From Tritrichomonas musculus (lineage: Eukaryota > Parabasalia > Tritrichomonadida > Tritrichomonadidae), in the NCBI GenBank assembly GCA_039105265.1, contig JAPFFF010000021.1, positions 372,001 through 436,000 of the forward strand: a stretch of DNA of 64,000 bases, read 5' to 3'. Positions within the stretch are counted from its first letter, which is position 1. Every line of letters begins with the position of its first letter. A program made the position numbers and the translations under genes. Positions 1 through 9,300 of the stretch are shown here, piece by piece. The notes under the pieces were generated by a model. It was not told where the DNA came from. It ran no database searches and was given only the letters and a program-made list of their open reading frames with translations.

Positions 1-145
1 TGGCTTAATTAAATTAAATTTCATGTTAAATAATTTATTTAACATTCTTTTGCGAAATTTCTCCAAATATAATTATATTATTGATTCATGCTTTTGAATA
101 TTTAAAAATATAAAATAAATACCAACTGATAGCAATAATTTTTCT
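1..145. other. AT-rich left edge, no gene seen
   Basis: Short AT-rich stretch before the 3' end of the first minus-strand gene. No coding frame or RNA gene is visible; it probably holds only the 3' flank of that gene. Confidence 0.6.
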
Positions 146-1549
146 TTACTTATAAATCTTTCCATAAAATTCAATTTCAGATAACAGCATCATATGATCG
201 CTACTTCCATTCGATCCCATCAAACTTTGAATACGAATGTATCGGTAACTCTTGTTGCTTTTGTTTTGACATACAAAAGAATTTGATGCTTCATAAGAAT
301 TTAAGCTGCAGTCATTTTCTTTTTTATCAATGACATCCCAGCTATTCTTGTCGTTCGAACCTTCAATGACCCACGTTCTCGGCCTCGTTCCACATTGCCC
401 TGTCTGACCAGAAGGAACAGAAAAATAATACTTATCAATGCCAACTTTTTTGTCTTTGAAATCCAGAATGATGAATCCGAAATCATTTGAATTTTTAGGC
501 TGGATTCTCAACCATGAATTTTTGGAGTGGTCAAACAAGTTCTCAATTTCACCTCTCTCAATTCCAGACACTTCAACGTCAATTATTTTTGAAAGGAAAA
601 CGTTGTCATTCGGCGATTTTTCAAGGCATCTAAGGATTCCGTTTTCGCAATTCTCAAAATTTGGCGGGATGAATTTGACACGAGGATTCTGATCTTTGTT
701 TACATCAGAGATATCGACAACTAACCGCCGACAGACTGAAGACCACAAAGCACCAGATACAGAAATATCAAAACTATTTATAATTTCAATGAACGCTTTA
801 ACTTTTTCAATACTCAAGTATTGAATTTCAACAAAATTCAGAAGAAAGAAAAATTCATTACCAAGTGATGTGATCATATCAAAAAGTGAATCTTCACTCG
901 CAATTTGGAGCTTTTCCGATGATAAAATGCGTTCCAAGTCTTCATTCGACAATTCCTTGAATTTTGACAGAATTTTGTCACTTTTTTCTTTGTCTTCAAA
1001 AATTGTGTAAAAATTCGTTGAAATAAAATCATATTGCTGGTCCGAATTTGCATAGTATCCAAGTAACCGCTGAATTTTGAGTTGCTCAATAACCTCAGAA
1101 ATCGTAATGTCACTTTTTGTATTTAATCCAATTATGTTCAGTCCTTTTTCAATCATTTCATCATTTTCGATTACTTTACCGAATTCTATTAATAGTTGGG
1201 CTTTTGTAATTGTTTCTGGATTTGAATTATTGGTATTTGATTGATTAGTATCAAAATGGATTGGCTCTCCAAAGATTAAATTTTTGAATTCTGATATAAA
1301 TCCAGTTTGCTGTAATTTTTGCATAAGATCGTTAATACTCTCATAATAAATTGATTTTGAAGGGAAATCTACTGAAAATCGCCGAATTGTTCGATCATTT
1401 AAATAACTTTTCATTATTTGCTTTGAAATGAATATCGCAGAAAAAGTACTACACTTAATTGTTTCGTCAAATATAATAATTTCAAAATCATCATCTATAC
1501 CAGAATTTCTAATTTGCTTTAAATACTTTGATGATAAGTAGAAATCCAT
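146..1549 (-). CDS. BTB-like protein with C-terminal F5/8 type C (discoidin) domain
   Basis: 467 residues from an ATG at 1549. The N-terminal third (about residues 20-85) reads like a divergent BTB/POZ core: an 'FEIIIFDETIKCSTFSAIF' strand-helix pattern followed by a region where residues are predicted to be exposed or buried as in that fold. The last 150 residues (about 310-467) look like a discoidin/F5/8 type C beta-sandwich, with a Trp-rich core, 'SWLRIQPKNSNDFGFIILDF', 'TWVIEGSNDKNSWDVID' and the typical ending 'LLSEIEFYGK'. This pairing recurs in trichomonads and is expected to bind ligands or protein partners, but the exact role is unknown. There is no signal peptide or membrane segment, so it is probably cytoplasmic. 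It is divergent from the BspA-like gene with only 55 bp between the two ATGs. The discoidin call is firmer than the BTB call. Confidence 0.7.
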   Translation of the reverse strand: MDFYLSSKYLKQIRNSGIDDDFEIIIFDETIKCSTFSAIFISKQIMKSYLNDRTIRRFSVDFPSKSIYYESINDLMQKLQQTGFISEFKNLIFGEPIHFDTNQSNTNNSNPETITKAQLLIEFGKVIENDEMIEKGLNIIGLNTKSDITISEVIEQLKIQRLLGYYANSDQQYDFISTNFYTIFEDKEKSDKILSKFKELSNEDLERILSSEKLQIASEDSLFDMITSLGNEFFFLLNFVEIQYLSIEKVKAFIEIINSFDISVSGALWSSVCRRLVVDISDVNKDQNPRVKFIPPNFENCENGILRCLEKSPNDNVFLSKIIDVEVSGIERGEIENLFDHSKNSWLRIQPKNSNDFGFIILDFKDKKVGIDKYYFSVPSGQTGQCGTRPRTWVIEGSNDKNSWDVIDKKENDCSLNSYEASNSFVCQNKSNKSYRYIRIQSLMGSNGSSDHMMLLSEIEFYGKIYK

Positions 1550-1604
1550 TCACTTAAAAAAAATATCTACAAAGGCAAAATAATTGACCTTTGCCGATTC
1601 AAAT

Positions 1605-4600
1605 ATGGAATTAACAAATTCTGATGGAATTTCTTTTGAACTAAATTCAAATAATTTCACAGCAAGTGTAATTTATTCCAAAGATGCCAAAGAAAGTATC
1701 ACAATACCACACTTCATCACTTATGAATCTAATAATTATCATGTAGTGAAAATTAGTGAAAATTCGTTTAAAGATAATCAAAATATCATATCAATTGAAT
1801 TTCCCGAAGATTCAGAACTTTCTTTGATTGATAATTATGCGTTCTCATCTTCTTCGCTCCAAAATATTTTAATTCCTTCTCATGTTTCAAAAATTGGCGA
1901 GTTTTGCTTTTCAGAATGCAACAACCTCCAAACAGTTGAATTTTCCCCACAATCGGAACTTAAAACGATTGGAAAAGGTGCATTTTCTTACTCATCAATT
2001 TCACAAATCAAGATTCCTTCCCATTTAAGCAAACTCAGCGACCGTTTATTTTTTTTATGCACCAAACTTGTGTCAATTCAATTTTCAATTGATTCAGAAC
2101 TCGCAACAATCGGCAACGAGTCATTTTACGGCACATCTATTGAATCCATTTCAATTCCACCTCATGTTAATTCAATTGGAGCCAAAACTTTTTGTGAGTG
2201 TAAGAAAATTCAATCAATTGAATTTTCAAAAAATTCAGAACTTTGTCTGATTGGCAACAATGCATTTTATAAGACTTCGCTGAAGTCTATTTCAGTTCCT
2301 GCCAGTGTTGAAATGATAGGAAATTTTTCGTTTTTTTGTTGTTTTGAATTGAAAACGGTTGAGTTTTCAAATGATTCAAAGCTTCATTCAATTGGAGATA
2401 ACGCATTTGCATCGTCTGGTGTCGAACAGTTATCAATTCCATTGAGCGTCACTCACATTGGCAAGTCTGTATTCGCAAACTGTTCGAATTTGAGATCAGT
2501 TCATTTCGACGATGAAAGCGTGCTTCGTTCTTTTGATCCTGAAATTTTTTCTGGATCAGGTATTGAAAAAGTGAACATTACAAAGGATGTCAGTGAAATT
2601 ACGGGATCATTTAGAGATTTGAAAAAATTGAAAACAATTGAAATATCAGAAAAAAACGAACTTTTTCAATACTTAAATAACGAGATTTTTATTGGAAAAG
2701 AAAATAAAAATGACAAAACTTTTTCAATACTTTATTTTATTCCTGATGATGTTGAAAAAGTTATTATTCCATCTTACATTAAGAGAATCTATCCTTTGTC
2801 AGTCTCCAAAAAGAAGAAATTGAAAGAAGTTCTGTTCGAAGGAAATTCTCAACTCGAAACAATCGAGGAAGAGTCGTTTTCTCAGTGCGAGCTGGCCGGC
2901 ATCAATATTCCTGACAGCACCAGGGAGATCTGTGAGAGAGCTTTCAGTATGTGTTGGAATTTGGAGACCGTTTCAATCTCCAAGAATTCAATGCTATCGT
3001 CAATTGGCAACAATTCTTTCGAATGCTCACATATAACGAGCATTTACATCCCTTCACAAGTCACTCAAATTGGAAGATTTGCCTTTTCTAACTGCCAGAA
3101 TTTGACTTCAATTGAATTTTCAGAAAATTCAAAATTAACTCAAATTGAAAAAGGAACTTTTTCTGCATCATCACTTCATAGTATTGCTATTCCATCCCAT
3201 GTCAGAAGCATCTGTGATTCAGCTTTCATTTCATGCGGGAAACTTCATTCCATCACTTTTTCAGAGGACTCAGAATTGATAACGATTGAAGCAAATTCCT
3301 TCTCAAAAAGTTTACTCTCAGAAATTTCAATACCACAGCATGTAACAGAAATTGGAGCGAATGCTTTCAATGATTGCCGCGAGCTTAAGTCAGTTGCGTT
3401 TCACCCAAATTCTGAGCTCAAAATGATTCAAAATTTCGCCTTTTCACTAACCCCAATCAGCGAAATCAGAATTCCTTCACATGTCACTCAGATTGGCAAC
3501 AATTGTTTCTCCAATTGCAGGCTTCTAGAATCTGTCGTTTTTGACGACAACATTGAGCTAGAAAGCATCAGTCCAGGAGCCTTCTTGTACACAAAGCTGA
3601 AGAAAGTAAAAATTCCGTCAAATGTCAGAAAAATCGGTTCTTCAGCATTTTCGGGCTGCAAGAATCTCGAACTGGTTGAGTTTCCAAGTGATTCAAAACT
3701 TGACACAATCGAGAACGAAGCATTCTACACGTCTTCAATTGTATCAATTGTCTTACCAGCAAGCGCCACCAAGATTGGAAGCAAAGCTTTCTCGAGGTGT
3801 GAAAAATTGACTGAATTCAAATTTGAATTGTATTCAAAATTGAAAGTGATCGATCAAAATGCTTTCTATTCATGCGGAATTAAAGGCATCAATATTCCAT
3901 CACATACTGAGTCAATCGGCGATTCAGCATTCGAAAGTTGCAGGAAGTTAAAAAGAGTCGTTTTCGAAGAAAATTCAGAACTTCGTCAAATCGGAGTTTC
4001 GGCATTTTCATCGGCCGGAATTGAAAATATCACAATTCCTCAGCACGTAAGATCAATTGGAAAGTGGGCTTTCAGATGGTGTAAACAATTGAAAACAATC
4101 TGCTTTTCAGAAAATTGTGAACTTTCTTCTTTTGAGCCTGAAATTTTCTCAAATTCAACGATTCAATCGTTATTGAATTTGCCTGCGAATTTCAATGAAA
4201 TGAAGCTGGGCTGGTGCAAAGAATTGAAGGATTTGACAACAATACAAGTGTCAAAGAAAAACGAACTTTTTCAATACTTGAATGATAAATTTCTGATCGG
4301 AAAAGAAAATAAAAATGATGAAACTTTTTCAATACTTTATTTTGTGCGTCGTGACATTGATAAAGTATTAGCCATTCCTTCATATATCAATAAAATGGCT
4401 CCTTTTTCTTTGTCATTTCTTAAAAATGTGAAAGAAATTGTTTTTGAAGAAAATTCAAAACTGGAAGTGATTCAAGACGGTTGTTTCGCTTATTCGCCAA
4501 TTGAGAGGATAATTGTCCCCAGAAAAACACAAAAGATATGCAAAGACGCCTTTATTGAGTGCTCTAAGCTAACAGCAGTTGAGTTTTTGGGAGATCATTT

Positions 4601-4769
4601 GACTTTTGAACGTGCTTCTTTGTGCGGATGCCAAAAATTGCTCCTTGTTTCTTTTCCGCGCGCAATTGACATATCACTTGGACCTAGCGCTTTATGCAGA
4701 GTATCAAACAATTTCTCACTGTTTATTTGCCCACTTTCAAAAGTGACTTACGATACCTCAAAATTTTGA
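1605..4769 (+). CDS. BspA-like leucine-rich repeat (LRR_5) protein
   Basis: 1054 residues from the ATG at 1605; the frame also runs to a TTG at 1584, but the 'MELTNSDGISFEL' start matches the family. About forty 23-residue LRR_5 (BspA/TpLRR) repeats run nearly end to end, with the pattern 'I..I.IP..V..IG..AF..C..L..IEF...S.L'. Two non-LRR cassettes interrupt the solenoid (near residues 350-410 and 885-940), each with 'KNELFQYLN' and 'FSILYF'. The C-terminal cap ('CGCQKLLLVSFPRAIDIS') matches the end of the second BspA-like gene at 56599-58335. No signal peptide or transmembrane helix is evident. Known trichomonad BspA-like proteins act in surface adhesion when membrane-bound; this one may be soluble or secreted by another route. 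Family assignment is certain, function inferred. Confidence 0.92.
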   Translation: MELTNSDGISFELNSNNFTASVIYSKDAKESITIPHFITYESNNYHVVKISENSFKDNQNIISIEFPEDSELSLIDNYAFSSSSLQNILIPSHVSKIGEFCFSECNNLQTVEFSPQSELKTIGKGAFSYSSISQIKIPSHLSKLSDRLFFLCTKLVSIQFSIDSELATIGNESFYGTSIESISIPPHVNSIGAKTFCECKKIQSIEFSKNSELCLIGNNAFYKTSLKSISVPASVEMIGNFSFFCCFELKTVEFSNDSKLHSIGDNAFASSGVEQLSIPLSVTHIGKSVFANCSNLRSVHFDDESVLRSFDPEIFSGSGIEKVNITKDVSEITGSFRDLKKLKTIEISEKNELFQYLNNEIFIGKENKNDKTFSILYFIPDDVEKVIIPSYIKRIYPLSVSKKKKLKEVLFEGNSQLETIEEESFSQCELAGINIPDSTREICERAFSMCWNLETVSISKNSMLSSIGNNSFECSHITSIYIPSQVTQIGRFAFSNCQNLTSIEFSENSKLTQIEKGTFSASSLHSIAIPSHVRSICDSAFISCGKLHSITFSEDSELITIEANSFSKSLLSEISIPQHVTEIGANAFNDCRELKSVAFHPNSELKMIQNFAFSLTPISEIRIPSHVTQIGNNCFSNCRLLESVVFDDNIELESISPGAFLYTKLKKVKIPSNVRKIGSSAFSGCKNLELVEFPSDSKLDTIENEAFYTSSIVSIVLPASATKIGSKAFSRCEKLTEFKFELYSKLKVIDQNAFYSCGIKGINIPSHTESIGDSAFESCRKLKRVVFEENSELRQIGVSAFSSAGIENITIPQHVRSIGKWAFRWCKQLKTICFSENCELSSFEPEIFSNSTIQSLLNLPANFNEMKLGWCKELKDLTTIQVSKKNELFQYLNDKFLIGKENKNDETFSILYFVRRDIDKVLAIPSYINKMAPFSLSFLKNVKEIVFEENSKLEVIQDGCFAYSPIERIIVPRKTQKICKDAFIECSKLTAVEFLGDHLTFERASLCGCQKLLLVSFPRAIDISLGPSALCRVSNNFSLFICPLSKVTYDTSKF

Positions 4770-5156
4770 AATCATTACCAATCATATTTTTGTAAAAAAA
4801 CTATTAAAAACACTTTTTTTTTTTTTTTTTTTTTTTAATTAAGATATATTAATATATGGATAGCAGTTATAGTGGGGACTGATGAAGTTTTACTTACCAA
4901 ATTGAATTAAAAAATCTAATGAGTTTTCACAAATATTGAATTCTAAAAAATGGATATTCATTGATTATTTATGTTAAATATTAATCAATAGTTCACTATA
5001 ATCAGAAATACCGCACTATGTTTAGTAATGATAGAGGATTAGCTGAACGGTTATATATATAAGAAAAATGCTTCTAGTAGCGATGTATGCGCGTATTGGT
5101 ACCCAGATAATAAATCACTGGGGACCTACTGAACGGTCAGACAAAAATTTCTATAT
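4770..5156. other. Intergenic region between convergent genes
   Basis: The 3' ends of the BspA-like gene and of the GAF gene face each other here. It contains a T-run of 23 (4814-4836), and two copies of TGGGGAC (near 4874 and 5118) in a slightly GC-richer patch that also holds two AACGGT motifs. No coding frame or RNA gene is recognised. Confidence 0.5.
4814..4836. repeat. Poly-T tract
   Basis: A run of 23 T just downstream of the BspA-like stop codon. It is a homopolymer of a kind common in this AT-rich sequence; its length is likely polymorphic. Confidence 0.85.
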
Positions 5157-8100
5157 TTAGAATGGATTTATAATAGAACAAATAATACCAAGAATATTTT
5201 GTCCAGCGATATCTATTTCAGGATAGGTTGGATTGATGAGTTCGATCGATCCTTTAACTTTTCCATCAAAACGAAAATGAAAAGCTGCTGTTCTTTTCAA
5301 ATTCTCGGCAACGCCAAGTTTTTCATACAATATCAAATCATTTTTACTGTCACTTTTATCGACAACTTCTTCTTCTTCATTTTTATCTTTATCATTTAAT
5401 GAGAAAGAAACATGTTTATCATCTTTCTTATTTATTTCCACTTTTTCAGGGAGATTGAATTCAGTCAATTCTTGGAAATTGAATGCTTTACCTGCGATGC
5501 AATCATCAAACTTCCACGCGACATTGGACGGATGAAAGTGAATCATCATCCCATCAAAGCTGCATATGAAACAAGTCGTGGCTCCAAAAACGTCTCTCGC
5601 TGCCTTCCGAAAAACTTTCCATTTGTCTTCGCGCTTGTCGATGTAGGAAGCAAGCGCAGTTCCGAGGACTTGGATGAGGAAGTTCTCGCGCTGAAGAATC
5701 TTAATCGCAGAATTCTGCTGCCGGTTGATTTGCGCATTGTGGATGCACGCGCAAAGAATCATCGATATGTCATTCAGCTTCTTCAAGTCCTCTGGAAGAA
5801 AGGATGGAAGCATCCACTTCGACCTCAGCGTGAAAACAAACTGCGAGCAGGCAAGTGAAGGATCCTCGCTCTTGTCCGCGTAAATGAAGCTCATGCCAGA
5901 CTCACTCTCAGCTGTGCCATTCTGCTGACTCTCAAAACAGGAACCGTTTTTGGCACTCAATTGATCATTGGTTTCACCTGTGTCATTATTCTGCTTAGTT
6001 TCACTTGTGTCGTTATTCTGCTTAGTTTCACTTGTGTCGTTATTCTGCTTAGTTTCACCTGTGTCGTTATTCTGCTTAGTTTCACCTGTGTCGTTATTCT
6101 GCTTAGTTTCACTTGTGTCGTTATTCTGCTTAGTTTCACTTGTGTCGTTATTCTGCTTAGTTTCACTTGTGTCGTTATTCTGCTTAGTTTCACCTGTGTC
6201 GTTATTCTGCTTAGTTTCACTTGTGTCGTTATTCTGCTTAGTTTCACCTGTGTCGTTATTCTGCTTAGTTTCACTTGTGTCGTTATTCTGCTTAGTTTCA
6301 CTTGTGTCGTTATTCTGCTTAGTTTCACTTGTGTCGTTATTCTGCTTAGTTTCACTTGTGTCGTTATTCTGCTTAGTTTCACCTGTGTCGTTATTCTGCT
6401 TAGTTTCACTTGTGTCGTTATTCTGCTTAGTTTCACTTGTGTCGTTATTCTGCTTAGTTTCACTTGTGTCGTTATTCTGCTTAGTTTCATCAGTTTTCTT
6501 GGCTCCGTTTGATTTATCATTTTCAATTTCTTTTTTGGATTCGTTGTCTTTTTGACTGCCACTTTTCTCAGCAATCTCATCTTTTATGTCAAGAGCGTCA
6601 CTCCTTTTCTTGCTTTCTTTTTCACTGTCATCCAAAATCTTGTATCTGTATTTATAAGCTACTGTCAACGCCGAGTTGTTTGCGTACTTCCTGTCAATCT
6701 TTGACCTCGGGAATCCCATGTGAAGCCCGCTTGCAACAAAGACAGGCTCCTCGTTTATGACTGGCAGAAAAGAGAGCCCGACTCCTGACTCTGTGAATTC
6801 TGTACCATCGCACAAGCGGACAAACTTCTTTTTGGACATTTCGTACTCAAAAATATCGACACCGTCACAATCAAAATATTTTTTCATAAAAACGATCATG
6901 TTTTGAATGATATTCTCAAAATTGAATGAGACATTATAGAAAAAGTTATCGTCAATTTCAAAATTGTTTAAATTTCGTTTTTCAGATGAAGTAGCCATTT
7001 GACTCTCAATTAGTTCACTTTTTGAATTGTTTTTTGAAAATGAATTAAAATCATTTTTTCCTCTTTCGTTTTTTGCTGGAGAATATGATGTTGATGGCCT
7101 TGTCTTAGCTGTTATGGCTGTACTAACTCTTCCACTTCTACAAACAAGTAATAATTGAATTAGTTCCTTAGGAACGTAGATTGATCTTTCATCATCATCT
7201 TTAAAAATTTGACGTTTAACAAGTTTAACTGTTAATTTGAGAAGACTTTGCTCGTATTTTGAAATTGATAAAATGAAAGTTTTGTTTTGGCTTTGAAGAT
7301 CAATAAATTGAATTACACCACTGACATCGCCATAGTCAGAAATAACTGGATATATAGCCATGGATTCAGTACCTCTCAAAATTGGGAGATCGTAATCGAT
7401 ATCAAACCCCGCTGACATAGCAGGATCATTTGTTATAACTTTTTTTTGCCTTAATGCACAGTATCCAACGATGGAACGGCTAATTGGCAGCATTTCTTTT
7501 AATGTTGGGGAAACCAAAAAGTTTGAATTATATGGCTTGTACCATATGATTATTTTTTTAAATAATAAAATTCTTGCAAGATTTTTTTCAATATCTGACA
7601 AAGTATAACAAGCTGAAATTGTTGAATGTAAGGTTAATTCCATAGTCATGGTGTTCATAAAAAAATATAGATCATTTTTTGAAACATTTTTTAATATTGA
7701 GCTAACATAACTTTGATCTATCTTACCTTCATTGACTAAACAACGTAAAAAGAGTGGTTTCTTAAAAATATACTCAATGTTTTGAGGGGTTGGATTTTCT
7801 GCAATCGTTCTTAAAGTAATATTAGTTTTTTGACTTTCGATATTAATTTGTTCGATAGATTCAACTTCTTCTATTTTTGGTTTAACAATAACTTTTTTCT
7901 TCGCCTGCTTTTGTTCTGGAAAAACAAGACTTCCATATTTTGTTGATAATGTATGAAGATTAGCATTATTTTTCTGAATACTTGACGTCTTTTTTGGGCG
8001 ATTATTCTGTATATTTTCTTCTGACAACATTTTAATGTTTGATGGTTTGAAAACAATGGCTGATTTACTAATTAAAGACATATTAATATTTGAAAAATAA

Positions 8101-8192
8101 CGATTGTTCGATTCTGATTTTTTATCTATACTAATATCTTCCATAGATGAATTTAAAGTTGAGATATGTGTACTTGGCTGTCCATAAGACAT
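5157..8192 (-). CDS. Three-GAF-domain protein with repeat insertion
   Basis: 1011 residues from the ATG at 8192. The first 170 residues are Ser/Lys-rich and disordered. A clear GAF domain follows at about 210-345 ('ISRSIVGYCALRQKKVITNDP...ILRGTESMAIYPVISDYGDVSGVIQFID'). A second GAF starts near 435 ('FDCDGVDIFEYEMSKKKFVRLCDG') and is interrupted by an Asp/Lys/Asn-rich insert with 19 tandem nine-residue 'ETKQNNDT[S/G]' units; its C-terminal part resumes with 'FVFTLRSKWMLPSFLPEDLKKLNDIS'. A third GAF ends the protein (about 855-1011, 'AAFHFRFDGKVKGSIELINP'). GAF domains bind cyclic nucleotides or other small ligands or dimerise; no cyclase, phosphodiesterase or kinase domain is attached, so this may be a regulatory or scaffold protein. 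No membrane segment. The ligand is unknown. Confidence 0.8.
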   Translation of the reverse strand: MSYGQPSTHISTLNSSMEDISIDKKSESNNRYFSNINMSLISKSAIVFKPSNIKMLSEENIQNNRPKKTSSIQKNNANLHTLSTKYGSLVFPEQKQAKKKVIVKPKIEEVESIEQINIESQKTNITLRTIAENPTPQNIEYIFKKPLFLRCLVNEGKIDQSYVSSILKNVSKNDLYFFMNTMTMELTLHSTISACYTLSDIEKNLARILLFKKIIIWYKPYNSNFLVSPTLKEMLPISRSIVGYCALRQKKVITNDPAMSAGFDIDYDLPILRGTESMAIYPVISDYGDVSGVIQFIDLQSQNKTFILSISKYEQSLLKLTVKLVKRQIFKDDDERSIYVPKELIQLLLVCRSGRVSTAITAKTRPSTSYSPAKNERGKNDFNSFSKNNSKSELIESQMATSSEKRNLNNFEIDDNFFYNVSFNFENIIQNMIVFMKKYFDCDGVDIFEYEMSKKKFVRLCDGTEFTESGVGLSFLPVINEEPVFVASGLHMGFPRSKIDRKYANNSALTVAYKYRYKILDDSEKESKKRSDALDIKDEIAEKSGSQKDNESKKEIENDKSNGAKKTDETKQNNDTSETKQNNDTSETKQNNDTSETKQNNDTGETKQNNDTSETKQNNDTSETKQNNDTSETKQNNDTSETKQNNDTGETKQNNDTSETKQNNDTGETKQNNDTSETKQNNDTSETKQNNDTSETKQNNDTGETKQNNDTGETKQNNDTSETKQNNDTSETKQNNDTGETNDQLSAKNGSCFESQQNGTAESESGMSFIYADKSEDPSLACSQFVFTLRSKWMLPSFLPEDLKKLNDISMILCACIHNAQINRQQNSAIKILQRENFLIQVLGTALASYIDKREDKWKVFRKAARDVFGATTCFICSFDGMMIHFHPSNVAWKFDDCIAGKAFNFQELTEFNLPEKVEINKKDDKHVSFSLNDKDKNEEEEVVDKSDSKNDLILYEKLGVAENLKRTAAFHFRFDGKVKGSIELINPTYPEIDIAGQNILGIICSIINPF
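5971..6483 (-). repeat. 27-bp coding minisatellite, 19 copies
   Basis: Exactly 513 bp made of 19 head-to-tail 27-bp units inside the GAF gene, encoding the nine-residue unit ETKQNNDT plus Ser or Gly. The units are nearly identical, differing mainly at one codon position (Ser/Gly). Because 27 is a multiple of three, copy changes keep the frame, and both strands are open in several frames; those other frames are shadows. The homogeneity points to recent expansion. Confidence 0.95.
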
Positions 8193-8513
8193 AAAACAAT
8201 TTAATAATTTTAATATTTCACGACCTAATAAATATTCAAAAATTCAAATAAAAAACGTTTTTTTAACATTTTAATCAAATCTCAGTTTAAAATGGAGATA
8301 ATAAAAAGAATTGATAATATTCGCAATGATGATCCATTATTAAGAGCAAGAAAAATATAAAAAATATTATTTCCCATTAAGAGCATTAAAAATTATATAT
8401 ATTTATAGATACAGTTTACCAATTAGATGATGTCATACAAAAAAAATTATTTGAAAATAGGTTAAAAAAAAGATTAAATTAAAAAAAAATTTTTTTACTG
8501 TAAAAGTATTGAA
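8193..8513. other. Intergenic, 5' flank of the GAF gene
   Basis: AT-rich stretch upstream of the GAF gene (minus strand) and downstream of the broken beta-helix gene. It has poly-A tracts, but no AAACTTTTT box and no RNA gene were recognised. Confidence 0.5.
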
Positions 8514-9269
8514 TTATAATTCAATGCTTTTATTATTTTCGGTTTGCTCCTGCTTTTTCATAGTAAAATGAATGAAAAATGCAGAAATAGTAGCAATGCA
8601 AGCAACGCCAACGACGAGATAAACGATTTTGATATCATATTTTGGATACTTTTTCTCATCCACTTTTTCAATTGATTTGAATTCATTTCCGTTAATTTCG
8701 AGAGATTCCAAAAGAAGACCAGAGCTCCTCCTGTTGATTGCTGATTCTTCTCCACTGCTAAACTTACAAGACTTAATGTGGAGGTTCATTTTATCATTCC
8801 TCTTTACGAGTGATTTTCCATTGATATGATGTAATCCATCCTTTATTTCGCCTTCAAAAGTGCATCCTTTCACTTCGACGTTAGTTTCCTTTTTACCTCC
8901 GCGAACGTAGAAGATTGATGACTTCTAAAGACAACATTTTAGGAGGTGTAATCTTCTCAAAGTCGTTCAAATTTTTGACACCAAGTACAAAGTTGTTACT
9001 GGATTTACTCTTCCTAATTAGTCCGTTAAGAGTAGCCATGAAAACAGCAGATCCTCGTAATAGATGCTGCCATCAGCAGTTGGATTTTAGTTTGCGTTGT
9101 TTCCATTGAACTCGCAATTATAAATGTCGATCATATTTGCTTCAATTTTTGTATTAGCAAAGATTTCACAATAGTCAATATTCAAAATTTTGACTCCTGA
9201 TTTTTCTTTCTCTTTACATAATTTTGTTGATTTATGCTCATTGATTTGCATATCTGATTTACCATTCAT
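8514..9269 (-). pseudogene. Broken beta-helix (Pmp-like) membrane protein gene
   Basis: The minus strand carries the 3' part of a right-handed beta-helix surface protein in at least three frames. An upstream piece (9087-9269) contains 'VKILNIDYCEIFANTKIEANMIDIYNCEFNGN', a typical coil of this family, and ends in an in-frame TAA. Reading continues in that frame through 'NPTADGSIYYE', then shifts into a second frame around 9060 and again around 8920. The last 119 codons give 'VKGCTFEGEIKDGLHHINGK', a transmembrane helix ('IVYLVVGVACIATISAFFIHF') and a short tail. No start or signal peptide is present, and the 5' end stops abruptly near 9270, where the neighbouring giant frame begins. This is a decayed, 5'-truncated host surface-protein gene. 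Confidence 0.75.
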
Positions 9270-9300
9270 TCAAGATCATTTGATTGACACAATAAAAGCA

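Noticed and set aside
4860-5150. Possible small transposon or RNA gene in the patch with two TGGGGAC copies
   Set aside because: The repeats are direct and short, no TIR/TSD or tRNA arms could be aligned.
5957-6580. Long open frames on both strands across the 27-bp repeats
   Set aside because: The period is a multiple of three, so frames without a stop in one unit stay open throughout; their products are pure repeats and only the GAF frame continues into real domains.
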